Source of the DNA: Chara braunii
Taxonomy: Eukaryota > Streptophyta > Charophyceae > Charales > Characeae
Length of the DNA stretch: 31,323 nucleotides
Direction of reading: 5' to 3'
Assembly (NCBI GenBank): GCA_003427395.1
Contig: BFEA01000121.1
Coordinates: 1,801,939-1,833,261 of the forward strand
How positions within the stretch are numbered: position 1 is the stretch's first letter; every line of letters begins with the position of its first letter. Below the pieces are notes generated by a model, which was not told the DNA's origin, made no database searches, and worked only from the letters and a program-made list of their open reading frames with translations. The position numbers and the translations under genes are program-made. Shown here piece after piece: positions 19,440-29,369 of the stretch.

Positions 19440-21439
19440 CGATTGCTTTCTACTCTCGTCAGCTACTGTTTGTCGATGAACGTGAGGTTCTCGCAGTAGT
19501 TTATGCTAACCGGCATTGGCGTCATTATCTGCACGGGGCGCCCTTCACTGTGCACACGGACAACTCAGTTGTCCAGGCTTTCCTCGCGAAACCCAAACTC
19601 TCCCCTCGACAGGCATGTTGGTCGCGTGACTTATCCGAGTTCAGTTTCACCACTCAGCCCATCAAGGGTGAAACGGACCACATCGCCGATGCCTTGTCCC
19701 GCCGTCCTGATCACAATCAAGAACCCATCCATCTTGCTTCCACTTCCATCACCACTATTGATCAGTCGGTGATTGACACATATCACACTCAGTACCGCCA
19801 CGACCCCGATTATCGCGTCATCCACGCGACACTGCGGAGTGGCAAGACCGTTCCTTCATACTTCCTCGGGGAGAACGGCCTCATGTACTGGCATGGAAGA
19901 TCTGGTCAGCTAGAACCACGTATCTGCGTTCCCTCCACCGGACAGGTCTGCGTCCAAGCTGTAGCAGAGTTTCATGACCAGGCAACTTTCGGTCATACAG
20001 GCTTCCACAACACATTGGTTCGTGTTTGTCGCCTATACGTCTGGCCGAAGTTCAAGGACTTCGTCAAAGCTTACATCCAGGAGTGTCCTATGTGCCAGGA
20101 GGTGAACAGTGTGAACCACCTTCCGTATGGGTTACTTCAGCCCCTACCCATACCTGAGGGTCGTTGGCAGTCCATCTCAATGGATCTCATTGGTCGCCTT
20201 CTTCCACCTATTAAGCGAGGTTATAATGCTATCTTGGTCGTCGTCGATCGCTTCACGAAGCGTGCACGATTTGTCCCGTGCCGCTATCGTATTAGCACTC
20301 GTGAGGTCGCCGACATCGTCTTCGACAGAGTCGTGAGAGATCACGTCTTACCTTAGAGCAGTGTCTTCGACCGTGACCCGCGCTTTACCAGCACATTCTG
20401 GCGACGCCTACACGAGGTGTACGGATCCCAACTCCGCTTCTCATCGTCTTACCACCCTCAGACGGATGGTCAGACTTAGGTCACCAATAAAACTCTCGGT
20501 AATATCCTCCGAAAGTTTATTAGGGGTGACCAGCAGTGAGACTTACACTTAGCTTACGCGGAGATTGCGTACAACCATGCTGTTTCGCCAACCACGGGGA
20601 TGTCGCCATTCTATTGCGACCTCGACTACCACCCTCGCGTATCCATGGATTTCCTACAACCGTCGCGGTTGCACCAAGACACTCGTTGTCCTGCGCTTGA
20701 CGACTGGATCGCCCACACAACTCCGATTATGAAGCGTGCACACGAGAGTCTTGCCGACTCACAGACTCGCATGGCTGCACGAGCAAACCGACTCGAATCA
20801 CGAATGGATCATCCATTTAAACTCGGTGACGATATGCTCGTCGACGCACGCCACTTGCAACTCGAAGCGGATACGGTTCGCAAGTTCAGGCGTCGCTTCT
20901 TCGGTCCATGCTGCATCCTTCAAGTCGTCAGTTTTGATACTTCCGCTGGTCCGGTAAGGTTCCGTGTGAAGCTACCTGATTACCTTTGATAGGCTCACGT
21001 ACACGGTTTACCACGTCTCCGTCCTTATAGCAGACCGTCCGAGCGCTTCGCCGGACATCCTTATGAGCGCCCTCCACCTATCATGGTGGACGGTCACAAG
21101 GAGTTTGTTGTTTCCGACATCGTATGTCGCCGAGTTACCGGCGATACCCCTCCACGCATCGAGTACCTTGTGCGTTGGAAGGGCTATCCTGATGAGGAGG
21201 CTACTTGGGAGCCCCTCGAGCACTTGCAGCAGGCCCCAATGTTGGTGCGTGCATATGACCGTGCTCGTCATGCTGCGACATCCGCACCTACTCATCCAAC
21301 TGACCCTTTTCCTCCTCCTTCGGCTGAGGAGATTGTTGAGGACGAGCCCACTCCCTCTGAGGTCGTTCTTCAACAGCAGACAGACGCCTCCTCGCATCCA
21401 CATTGCACTCGTCGACGCCCTCGACGTCTCGACCATTGA
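19440..21439 (+). pseudogene. pol: RNase H, integrase and chromodomain of element B
   Basis: One reading frame runs from about 19470 to 21439, broken only by stops (20354 TAG, 20477 TAG, about 20537 TGA, 20987 TGA and a TAG right after it). In order: RNase H end (FVDEREVLAVVYANRHWRHY, VHTDNSVVQAF, HIADALSRRPD); integrase zinc site, with H in EFHDQATFGH and C in ECPMC; catalytic core, with Asp in SMDLIG and Asp in VFDRDPRF (20369-20371). The third catalytic residue, expected in DGQTE, is the TAG at 20477-20479, exactly 35 codons on. The C-terminus has a GPCCILQVV..AGPVRFRVKLP domain and a chromodomain. Confidence 0.9.
21095..21260 (+). other. Chromodomain at the integrase C-terminus
   Basis: The frame reads EFVVSDIVCRRV, then RIEYLVRWKGYPDEEATWEP and LEHLQQAP. 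The YLVRWKGY..E..TWEP core is the chromodomain signature. In chromoviruses it targets integration through modified histones. Its presence assigns element B to the chromovirus branch of Ty3/gypsy. Confidence 0.92.
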
Positions 21440-22070
21440 TACTCTGATCACCCACTTCTCCCTACTGACTCACACCTTAAGGTACTCCATCATCAACTTC
21501 TTCAGGATATCAGAATTTTTCGGTTTTGCTTCTACGTCGACTCGACTCCAACTTCATCGACGTCATCGACCACTTTGACGACTTCAACTACCGTCTCGAC
21601 TTCATCCATCTCATCGGCTTCAGCTACTTTGGACGTGACTACGGTTTTGTTTCGCTACCACTCCCTCACCTTGAGCCTGATGACCTATCCCACCTTCATA
21701 TGTGACTGCCCTTAGGAGTTTTGATTCTTAGGCTGCATTCACCCCCTCTGAGACCACCCCACTCTTAGTGGTTCCGCGACATCACATTATTTTGTGACAT
21801 ATTGCTCTTTTCCCTTTCAGCACGGAGGTCATTGCCTCCAAGACCTTAGGATTGTATCATGCTACATTTCCTTTTCTGATGTTAGTTAGGATGTATATAC
21901 CAAACATTTGCTTTTCATTTGACATTATGTAGCTTAGGCTGCATCGCATGGACTCCGCATGGGGCTTGCTCCGCATCCTAGATTTCTCAACTTTCTTTAT
22001 TGCAGAGTTCTGCTGCTTTTGTGGATAGCATGTTTATGGCTCTCGCGATCCATTACAGGTCTGAGGATCG
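21440..22070 (+). other. 3' untranslated region of element B
   Basis: Between the pol stop and the 3' LTR I see no gene. It is C/T-rich with repeated acttc/catc words on the plus strand. The base run just before the LTR (ggtctgaggatcg) is only weakly purine-rich, so a polypurine tract is not clearly recognisable. Confidence 0.6.
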
Positions 22071-22430
22071 TGCAAAGGGCCTTTATCTGCCCTGGCCTAC
22101 AACCAGGGCCTATTCGACCATTTGCCAATTCGGCCTGTGGGACCACGTCGTGGCCTGACCCCACAGGCCGTGTATTGTTTCAATCCAGTCCAGTCCTTCC
22201 CGGTACCACTGTCGGTACCAGGCCAGTCCAGTCCAGTCCAGTCAGTCCGTTGGGGGTATACCCCAGCTGCAGTTTGTATTCCGGATCATTCTTCATTCTG
22301 TAGTTTTGGGGTACGTGCGTGTTGAGTCCGCGTCGGAGTTGCGCTGGCCCTTCCAGCTCCATCTTCATCTCGTTCCCCTCAACCCTTCATCTCGATCCTG
22401 ACGGACCTCCATCCCGGTGAGTCCGTCACA
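22071..22430 (+). repeat. 3' LTR of element B
   Basis: It begins tgcaaagggcc and ends gtccgtcaca. It carries the same palindromes as the 5' LTR; the last one here is perfect (tgacggac/gtccgtca). It has about 20 extra bases near 22142-22162 compared with the 5' LTR. Confidence 0.92.
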
Positions 22431-23585
22431 CAGAGCCTGCTACTGCTGAGATCTTGGCCCCAATGAAATCTATCGTATTGTCTCCCTTGTCCATTCTTAC
22501 CAAAATTAGTTTTTTCTCATAACATCCTTTGAGAGCCTTCATAATTGCGTCCGCCTTGTGAAAGGATTCCTCTAACCTTCTATCTACTAGCACTGTCGTG
22601 GCCACAACATCCATGAACCTGATGTCGTCGAAGAGTTCTCGGTCCTTCCCCAGCGATCTAGTGAACTCTGTCTTATATTTGGTGCAGAAAATGCACGTCA
22701 CGACGGGCTCGAGTGCTTCCCCATCGGGATGCCCACGATCTGCTTCAACAGGATTCCTGTACACCTTGTGTATGCATGCATCAGTTTGAATCTCAAGAAT
22801 CTCCTGATACTCCTGAAAGTGAGCTGCACGTAGCTACTGCCCAAGCTATTTTTGCTCATGACCACCTCCTTAGCCCTCCGACTCACACTGACTCTTGATC
22901 TCCCTTTGTTCTCCCACTCCCTTAGTAACCACTCTATTGCATCGACGATCGCCTCATGCGGTACTGAAGTAAACATTTCTTTCATGTCATAACTTTGCAG
23001 TATCATCATTGCACTCTACTTGTTGTTGCCGCTCTCTTTTTCTATCTTCTTGAGGTAGTCCTTCAGTTGAGTCGTCACTCCCAAGTTGAAATGCTCAGCG
23101 GTTGGGAGCTTGCTAGTAAAGCGTTTAGTGCCCTGGCCCCTCTCGTGCTGCCAATTTTTTGTTGGTTCTGTGTTGGCAGGCGCAATAGGCCTCCATTTCG
23201 TGAGGTCCTTGTGCTTAGGCAATATGTATGCATTGCCTACCCTTCCTTTCCCATTCCACGCAGCTACTTTCTCAAGCCCGGCTTCCTTATACTCCACACT
23301 CATCTCTGTCAGGATTTTTCCCTCTGCTCCATCTACCCGTACATACGCGCAGCTATATACAAACATCTTTTTGAGTGCGTGTTGGTATGTGGATGGACAC
23401 ATCAACACTAGTTCCCCTGGGTTTCTGTCCTCCTGAGTAATGATCAGGTCTTCATATCTGTTCTTTATACGCTTCACCTCCTCCCCTTCCACCACCCAGT
23501 TACTGCTTACTCCTTCGGTGAAGCAACAGTCCACCTGCAACTCGCATTCGTGGGTCCCCAAGTATGCTCCCAACGTTGCCTTCAA
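22431..23585 (-). pseudogene. Reverse transcriptase of Penelope type, catalytic Asp lost
   Basis: The upstream part has GNAYILPKHKDLTKWRPIAP, a common start of Penelope RTs. After a TAG near 23016 the same frame gives QSYDMKEMFTSVPHEAIVDAIEWLL with the first catalytic Asp, then LLKQIVGIPMGKHSSPS. A frameshift near 22720 follows, and the frame at 22764 reads IFCTKYKTEF, then ELFDDIRFMDVVATTV. The box expected to be F/YMDD is FMDV (22606-22617; codon gtt at 22606-22608 as read on the minus strand), so the second catalytic Asp is Val. The frame then enters the gypsy insertion at 22431. Confidence 0.8.
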
Positions 23586-23814
23586 CGTTGTGTAGACCTT
23601 CGTCTTCAGCTCCGCTTTTCCTATAATTCCTTTTGACGACTTCGTGATGTTTTTTCCATTGCAAACTTGCTTACTCCCTGGACTTCAGTAATCCTGGTGT
23701 GTACGTGTCCGTCCACTCTCGATAGATCATAGCCAGCACAGTGCATCTCCCCTCCTCCAACTTTGCCGCCATTCTGTGATTACAGAGAATACTTGCGACC
23801 GGCGTGTTCCGACT

Positions 23815-24126
23815 CTAGACCAGTCTCGTTCTTCTCACCAGCGTACCCTTGATCGCCGGATGCAACTTTGTTTCACGTATTTGCCTCTCCATGACCGCTC
23901 TCACTTTCCTCTTCCTTACCTCGTTGCTATATCTGAGTGATGCTGTTGTCTTTCTCCTAAAGTTCACCCCCACCTTCTTACCAATTACCCTACCAATCAT
24001 ATCCTTGACCTTCTTCCTCATTCCCTTCAGCGGGAAAGCGCCAGCACTAGTGTAGAGCTGCATCAGCCTACCAGCCTCCACGTTCAGAGCTCCTTCTGCT
24101 TGTATGGTACTTCCAATAGGAGTCAA
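23815..24126 (-). pseudogene. Linker segment of the Penelope-like element
   Basis: A basic segment (GMRKKVKDMIGRVIGKKVGV, RYSNEVRKRKVRAVMERQI) between the endonuclease-like part and the RT. I recognise no domain. Frameshifts separate it from both neighbours (about 24130 and between 23815 and 23585). Its high Lys/Arg content would suit nucleic-acid contact, but that is a guess. The frame and codon style make it part of the same long coding region. Confidence 0.55.
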
Positions 24127-24146
24127 AGGTAATGTTTGCTCCTATC

Positions 24147-24960
24147 TCAGGCATTCTCTGTCCGTGCGATGGTCTTCAGCCAAAATTTCCCCCCATCTTC
24201 CAGCCGTCTTTTTGCCTGCGCCAATGATACTGTTTTGCCTTCATGTACAATCGAGGTTGTGCCATATACTCTTTTCTTCGCTGCCCAGTTCTCTCCCCAT
24301 ATCTGCCCACCGCTGCTTTCCATGTACACTGCTCTCCCAAGCTTACTGGCACATTCGATTGTCTTCCTCAAGCTCGTGTTGCCTTCCGCTTCGCCTTGTA
24401 GCTTGAACGTGATGAGTGTTTTCCTGCCTTCCAAGCCTTTCTGCGCTCCTTGCTTCCTCCTCTACCTCTTCCCTAGCATGTTCCTCTTCCTTCCCTTGCT
24501 CATAACTCCTAGCTTATTCAGAGCGGGAGAGAGTCACTTGATTGTCACTGTTTCAAGCGCTCTCAGGCACCTGGTCTGCGTTGCTGCAATAGGGAGAATA
24601 ATGTATTTCTCCCAACCGTAGCAACACAGCCAGTTATACAAGATTGGTGACCTTCCCCTATCCCCATCCTTTGTACACCTGATGTGTTCCCACCATCTCT
24701 CTGTTGCTCCCCTTACAGTCTGCCCCAGGCAAATCTTCATACACCAAGGCGACAACAGACAATACACTACCGGTTGCTTGAAAAGGAAAAAAATGTGGTC
24801 CCTCGGTGCTAGATCTAGAACCTTTTCTGCCCACGGGATCTTATCGCGCTTAGATAAATACACGAAACACGCTGCCAGCGCATTCGCAATCGAAAGTCGC
24901 AGCTTCGCGCGACCTGTATGGCCCCAGATCTCACTTCTAAACCTCAACAGTCTTGACATG
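24147..24960 (-). pseudogene. GIY-YIG endonuclease-like segment upstream of RT
   Basis: One frame covers 24959 to 24147 with a TGA at 24534-24536 and a TAG near 24450. Residues about 64-141 show PVVYCLL..MKICLGQTVRGATERWWEHIR, then YNWLCCYGWEKYIILPI, then RALETVTIK and, after the stop, LSPALN. This matches the GIY-YIG plan: a diverged GIY and YIG (here CLG) pair, the catalytic Arg in R..EH, the Glu in LE and a closing LN. In Penelope-like elements this domain nicks target DNA. Here it lies before the RT. The following 95 residues (KTLITFKLQGEAEG..) are unassigned. YIG itself is degenerate, so the call rests on the overall pattern. Confidence 0.6.
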
Positions 24961-25030
24961 TTGTCCCATGCTTCTGCATTTGAGGGTTGAAACCGTCATT
25001 CAGAGTAGTTCCCCTCCTCATCGATGTCTT

Positions 25031-25990
25031 CTAAATCGTCCTCGCCTCTGTGTTCTCCGCCGTTTTGCCTTCATTCAGCCACCCTTCATACGCCAGCCTC
25101 GTTCTTACTCGAACTAGCTCTCCGACTCTTTGTTCCTTATTTACGTAGTCCAGCCCCTCCCTTATGCATAGCTTCTTGATCTCTAGTGTCGTCAGTTCCG
25201 AGTACTTCTTTCTGACGTTTCGAACGTATTCAATAACTCCTTCCCTGCTGCAGCTACACGGTCCTTTCTTCTCCGTTCCCTGCGGCTTAGTATTCAAACC
25301 TTGCTTCTCAGGTCTGAGTGTTACTTCTCCTCCGTCATCTGATTCCTCCGGCATTCCCAACTTCCTTGTCACTCTTTGCCCTCTGTTCTTTCGTGTGAAC
25401 AACCATCTGTCGCATTCTTCCCCATCTCGAGAGCTTTCAACATTATCTCCCTACAGGTACTTCAAGAGTTCGTCCACAACATGATCATCCAAAGTTTTAG
25501 CCCTTCCTTTCCCCTTTTCCTTCGGGGTTCTTGTCTTGGCTGCCAGCGCAGTTTGTATATCATTACGTACTTCCAGTCCGAAATGATGCATTTCCCTTGC
25601 TACCGTGGAAATGATCCTCAGCTCAGTCTCCTCATTCAGCCTCCTCATCTCCATCTGCCTTCGTTCCTGCTCCTGTCGGAGCCTCGTTTTCTCCTCTTCC
25701 CTCCTTGCCTTCTCCTCTTCTTTCCTCTTCTTGTCCATTTTCTCTTGCTCTTTCCTCAACTTCATGTTCATCCATTCCTTTATAGTTTTGACGTCGTCCT
25801 CAAGCTCCCGCCTGTTCTGCTAGTATCTAGTATTATTCACGAATGACGTTTGCTGCTGCTACTGCTGCGGCTTTCCTGGATTACTACCCACGAGGTAGTC
25901 CCTGGCAAAGTGGCCAGGCTGACCGCAATTGAAGCAACCCCTATAGCCTCCGCTGCTTCCAGCACCATCCCCTCTATTTGGCGTCGACAT
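25031..25990 (-). pseudogene. gag-like ORF of the Penelope-like element
   Basis: A single frame runs from the ATG at 25990 to 25031 with TAGs near 25863, 25821 and 25451. It begins with a Gly-rich segment and a knuckle CFNCGQPGHFARDY, in which the last cysteine is Tyr. A strongly charged helix follows (EWMNMKLRKEQEKMDKKRKE continuing through EEEKARREEEKTRLRQEQER), a likely coiled coil. Near the end ELTTLEIKKLCIREGLDYVN and ELVRVRTRLAYEG resemble a SAP-type DNA-binding motif. Such a protein could package or tether element RNA. It is frameshifted relative to the endonuclease-like segment at about 25040. Confidence 0.7.
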
Positions 25991-26528
25991 GGTGCTGCAG
26001 TCGCCTTCTGAAGCTAGACTACTGGTCGCCTTCTGAAGCTCACACGTGCCTCCTACCTTCCCTACTAACGCCTACAAGTACCACTAACGTTTGGCAATAC
26101 TACTAACGTTTACCCACTGCCTGTATCCCCCCCGTCGTTGACATAGCCACCAATGTAAGTGTCTCCTCTCACTCGGTTGCTATGCTATCACAAAGAATGA
26201 AACAGAAAACAAAAGAGTTTGGGGGAAAAAAAAGGTTGTGCAGGCGATATTTTTTTGCTGTGAATGTACCTGAACAACGTTGGTGTCCAAATGCATTCAT
26301 TTTTTGAGTATCTCACAACTCTACCGTTTTATTGTGAAAGGATTGTTTTTCTTCTTTCTTCTTTGTTTTTTATGCAGCAGAACCCACGAATGATGTGGGG
26401 CGTGTTAACAACTTCACTTCTCTTTCTTTGTTATCTTTCTTCTTTGTTTGTCATCTTGCTTTTTGTTGCGCTTTTGTGTTCATCATACTTGCACAATCAA
26501 ACCGTAGAAAGTGAGATATTCCCAAAAT

Positions 26529-26529
26529 G

Positions 26530-26604
<75 letters not shown>
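26529..26604. repeat. CT microsatellite
   Basis: About 75 bp of alternating c and t, followed by a C run. A shorter ct tract lies at 26763-26782. Confidence 0.95.
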
Positions 26605-26607
<3 letters not shown>

Positions 26608-26998
26608 CCCCCCCCCATTACAACTCGAAATACATTCAGACATAGTCCTTAAGCAGTCCTATCCCCTATGCAATAGACATATTCAAAGAAACTGTATGCA
26701 TCTGGTGATTGGTGTGGTCCTCATAAATTCACACACACACACAGAGCTCTCTGTCCAGCGGCCTCTCTCTCTCTCTCTCTCCCTCCTCCTGACCCACGTC
26801 AATCAATTAACACAAAGCTTCTGGACATCTGTACAAGTTAGAGAATAAAAACACACATAAAAAAAAAAAAAAATCGACGTTAACAAAACGGATTGTGTGT
26901 CACAGTGTCCACGAAAGGCAAATGCCATAGCCACGAGTACCTTTGAGAGATACAGACAGGACTGATTACCAGCCCTTCATGAGGAGAGGAGGAACATC

Positions 26999-27058
26999 CC
27001 ATGGATGGATGTGTGGATGGATGGAAGGTTGGATGGCTGACTGGATGGCTGGATATGG
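26999..27058. repeat. GGAT-type simple repeat
   Basis: Imperfect repeats of ggatggat and ggatggct words on the plus strand. Confidence 0.85.
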
Positions 27059-27262
27059 CGAAACCAAAAACAAACAAGAAAGACAATTAAACAGTTCGGC
27101 TGATAAGAGAGAGCTCAACAAAAAGAAGGAAAAAAAAAATCAGAGAGAATTGTACACAACTTCCACAATTATGATTGCAAACATATTCCTTGAATCATCA
27201 AATAAATAGAGGTCATCGCCTCTACTGCTGCTCGTCAGGATGCCAACCGTAGTCGTGGATCG

Positions 27263-27380
27263 TTGTCATCCAATTAATCATCTGCGACATTTCTTGGAAG
27301 CATGATGACAATGATGATGTAGACCATTGTCATCCAATCAATCATCGGCAACATGTCTCGGAAGCATGATGATGATGATG
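27263..27380. repeat. Tandem duplication, period 64 bp
   Basis: ttgtcatccaattaatcatc at 27263 recurs as ttgtcatccaatcaatcatc at 27327. Both copies continue into ..ggaagcatgatga.. and a gat/gatgat run. Confidence 0.85.
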
Positions 27381-27540
27381 ATGTTACTTTAATTTCCAAA
27401 GTGCGAGCAATCCATATGGCAGCCTTTGAGGGAGTAACAACATTTATCTCTCTCCTGTTGCCAAGCTTGCATTTGCTCGGTACTCGGGTTAAGAGCGGTT
27501 CCCTTCACGTTGAGCGAGCTCGCCTTACACATGAACTCCC

Positions 27541-27738
27541 TCAAGAACAACTTCGTTGCATTGGGGATAAATGACCTTTCCATACCACCAAAGGAGGAAC
27601 ATGAGGATAAGGTGAATTGGAAGGAGAGGGAAACACATGAGAAAGTACAGGTCCTACTGCAAAATCTAATGCATCAGTGGTGACGATGAAGGGACGATCA
27701 AAATCAGGGAGGCGAAGAACCAGCGCACAAGTCACCAC
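27541..27738 (-). pseudogene. pol: RNase H fragment of element C
   Basis: VTCALVLRLPDFDRPFIVTTDALDFAVGPVLSHVF matches the RNase H start of element B (VTCVSVLRLPDFDRPFIVTT..). The first RNase H Asp is present in TTDALD. The similarity ends after PYPHVPP, so the rest of RNase H and all of the integrase are missing. The final residues of the open frame are unrelated sequence. Confidence 0.85.
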
Positions 27739-27816
27739 CTTTTTTAGCGTGAGAAAAACATCATCACAAAGGGGTGTCCAAAACCATGGCGGCTTCTTCC
27801 GGCGGAGGGTGGAGGT

Positions 27817-27933
27817 AAGTACGTAGGAATACCTAGCGTATCCCTAGATGAAATTAAGTACGTAGGAATACCTAGCGTATCCCTAGATGAAATTAAGTAC
27901 GTAGGAATACCTAGCGTATCCCTAGATGAAATT
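27817..27933. repeat. Three identical 39-bp tandem units inside element C
   Basis: Units start at 27817, 27856 and 27895 and are identical. Element B has a single unit at the matching place (about 19034-19072, coding NFIQGYTRYFYIL). The unit length is 13 codons. In element C the unit carries a TAG where element B has CAA. Confidence 0.95.
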
Positions 27934-28077
27934 ACTATAGTAACTAGTGAGGCCTAGAAAACTGCGAAGCTGCATGACGGACGTGGGGACAGCCCACTCC
28001 GCGATAACACTGATCTTCGTGTCGTCCATGTGGAGACCCTGGTCAGACACATGGTGTCCTAGGAAGTCCACTTTGCT

Positions 28078-28590
28078 CTAGGCAAAGCGACACTTACTAA
28101 GCATGGCATAGAAGTCATGCTTGCGTAAGCGCTGTAGGACATCGCGGAGGTGTCTGAGATGGTCTTCTAAGGTACGACTGTAGACCAAGATGTCGTCCAG
28201 GTATACGAGAACGTTTTCTTCAAGGATGTCCCTGAAGATGTCGTTCATCGCTGTCGGGAAGGTGGCGGGTGCATTGGTGAGGCCGAATGACATCATCGTG
28301 AACTCGTAGTGGCCGAAGCGCGACCGAAAGGCGGTCTTCGGCTGGTCCTCTGTGGCTACGCGGATCTGGTGGTAACCACTACGAAGATCGATCTTTGTAA
28401 GGAAGCGGTTGTCTGCCAAACGGTCAAACAACTCATCCGCGTGAGGCATGGGATAGTTGTTCTTAACCGTGTAACTGTTAAGGCCGCGGTAGTCAATGCA
28501 GAGGCATGGGATAGTTGTTCTCAACCATGTAATTGTTAAGACCGCGGAGTTTAGTCCACTTTGCAAGCAAAGAGGACGGGTGCAACCCAA
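28078..28590 (-). pseudogene. pol: Reverse transcriptase of element C, catalytic box intact
   Basis: The frame reads [60 protein letters not shown] and VLVYLDDILVYSRTLEDHL. These cover the two catalytic Asp blocks (IDLRSG and YLDD). The first roughly 30 residues are out of frame because of a 58-bp duplication (28443 and 28501). A TAG ends it at 28078 after SKCRFA, where element B reads SKCRFTQRKVDFLG. Only RT fingers and palm remain; upstream and downstream domains are in other frames. Confidence 0.9.
28443..28549. repeat. 58-bp tandem duplication inside RT of element C
   Basis: gaggcatgggatagttgttc occurs at 28443 and 28501, with about 47 bp alignable and a few substitutions. Fifty-eight is not a multiple of three, so it breaks the frame. 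The second copy is followed by a junction missing the bases expected from element B. Confidence 0.9.
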
Positions 28591-29300
28591 GGGGAGTTAC
28601 TGGGTTTAATAAACCAAGTCGAAGGAGCTCCTCAAGCTGACATTTGAGTTCCGTCGTCTCTAGAATTGAAAGTCAATAGGGTGCCTAATGGTGGACACGA
28701 TAGTCGGGCACGAGCTGGATAGAATGTTCAACACCACGCATCAGAGGGATCTCGCTGTATGAGAAATGCGGGGGGAAAACGTCGAGGTACCTTCGAATCA
28801 ACTCGCGAACAGCGGGCTCTAAGTCAGTCGTGAACCGCGTGAGTTCCTCAACGTCTGCGTGAGCACGAAACGTATGGGTGGACTCGGCAGTGAACGGCGT
28901 AGGAACTTGGGATGTCGAGGGGGTATCCGCAGGCTGCGGGGTGAATGTAGAGATGGGAGCCGCGAAAATGGAGGAAGGGTCAGGGGGATCGGGCTCCAAT
29001 GAGATGAGCTCAACCTCATAACAGAGGGGATCATAGTGAAGAAGATCCATGACGTTCATTGAGTAGAACGTGGCGTCCTCCTATTGTATGAAATGAGCAA
29101 ACTGACAAGGAGAAGTCTCGGCGATGTCTGGGTGGGACCCATAGGGACGAGGGTCCTGGGAGGAATGTCTGGAGGGGTGTCGCCCGTTGTTCCAATGAAG
29201 GGGACTCGATGGGTTTGACCACACTTCGTTTTGAGAACGAGTGTCTCAGTTGCTCATTCGGCCTCAGTGCCACGGAACCGGCGAGACCAGGGAGTGCCAA
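28591..29300 (-). pseudogene. pol: Protease-RT linker of element C
   Basis: 28685-29059 reads NVMDLLHYDPLCYEVELISLEPDP.., ADVEELTRFTTDLEPAVRELIRRYLDVFP and MRGVEHSIQLVPDYRVHH, matching the linker of element B and the sequence leading into RT. Frame changes occur near 29050 and 28640. The piece upstream (29031-29300) is the end of the protease in mixed frames. No enzyme domain lies here. Confidence 0.75.
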
Positions 29301-29369
29301 GGATTAAGTTGTACCCAGTCTCAGCATGTCGAAGTATGTGGAGGAATGGCATGCCGAAGCGCCTGGGTA

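Larger units (their letters stand above)
12559..22430 (+). mobile_element. Ty3/gypsy chromovirus, element B, nested in a Penelope-like element
   Basis: LTRs of 341 bp (12559-12899) and 360 bp (22071-22430), both TG..CA, flank a primer-binding site, a long leader, gag and pol with protease, RT, RNase H, integrase and a C-terminal chromodomain. The target duplication is caggg/cagag. The two LTRs differ at many positions and the 3' copy has about 20 extra bases (ccacgtcgtggcctgacc region), so the insertion is not young. A gap of 487 N lies in the leader. Coding is broken by many stops and some frameshifts. Confidence 0.92.
22431..25990 (-). mobile_element. Penelope-like retroelement with gag-like ORF and N-terminal GIY-YIG (main part)
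   Basis: On the minus strand the order is: gag-like ORF with CCHC knuckle and coiled coil, SAP-like stretch, GIY-YIG endonuclease-like segment, uncharacterised linkers, then a reverse transcriptase of Penelope type. The remaining RT C-terminus is at 12237-12553, separated by insertion of element B. No LTRs are visible. All parts carry stops and frameshifts. The RT blocks (SYDMKEMFTSVP, GIPMGKHSSP, IRFMDV) are not of LTR or LINE type. The 5' boundary is not defined; 25990 is the first coding base. Confidence 0.75.
25991..27574. other. Unassigned stretch with several microsatellites
   Basis: No recognisable gene. Next to the gag-like start lie two copies of gtcgccttctgaagct (about 25997 and 26027) and repeats of the word actaacg (26060-26110). 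Further right are T-rich sequence, a CT tract, a GGAT-type repeat and a duplicated segment at about 27263-27380. Confidence 0.5.

Noticed and set aside
23995-24621. Plus-strand Leu/Phe/Ser-rich frames
   Set aside because: Antisense of the Penelope-like coding region, which has recognisable motifs on the minus strand.
25376-25846. 156-codon hydrophobic plus-strand frame
   Set aside because: Antisense shadow of the charged coiled-coil region of the gag-like ORF.
26264-26848. 194-codon frame with hydrophobic start and Ser/Leu repeats
   Set aside because: It spans a CT microsatellite and T-rich sequence; the apparent membrane segment is a by-product of T-rich codons.
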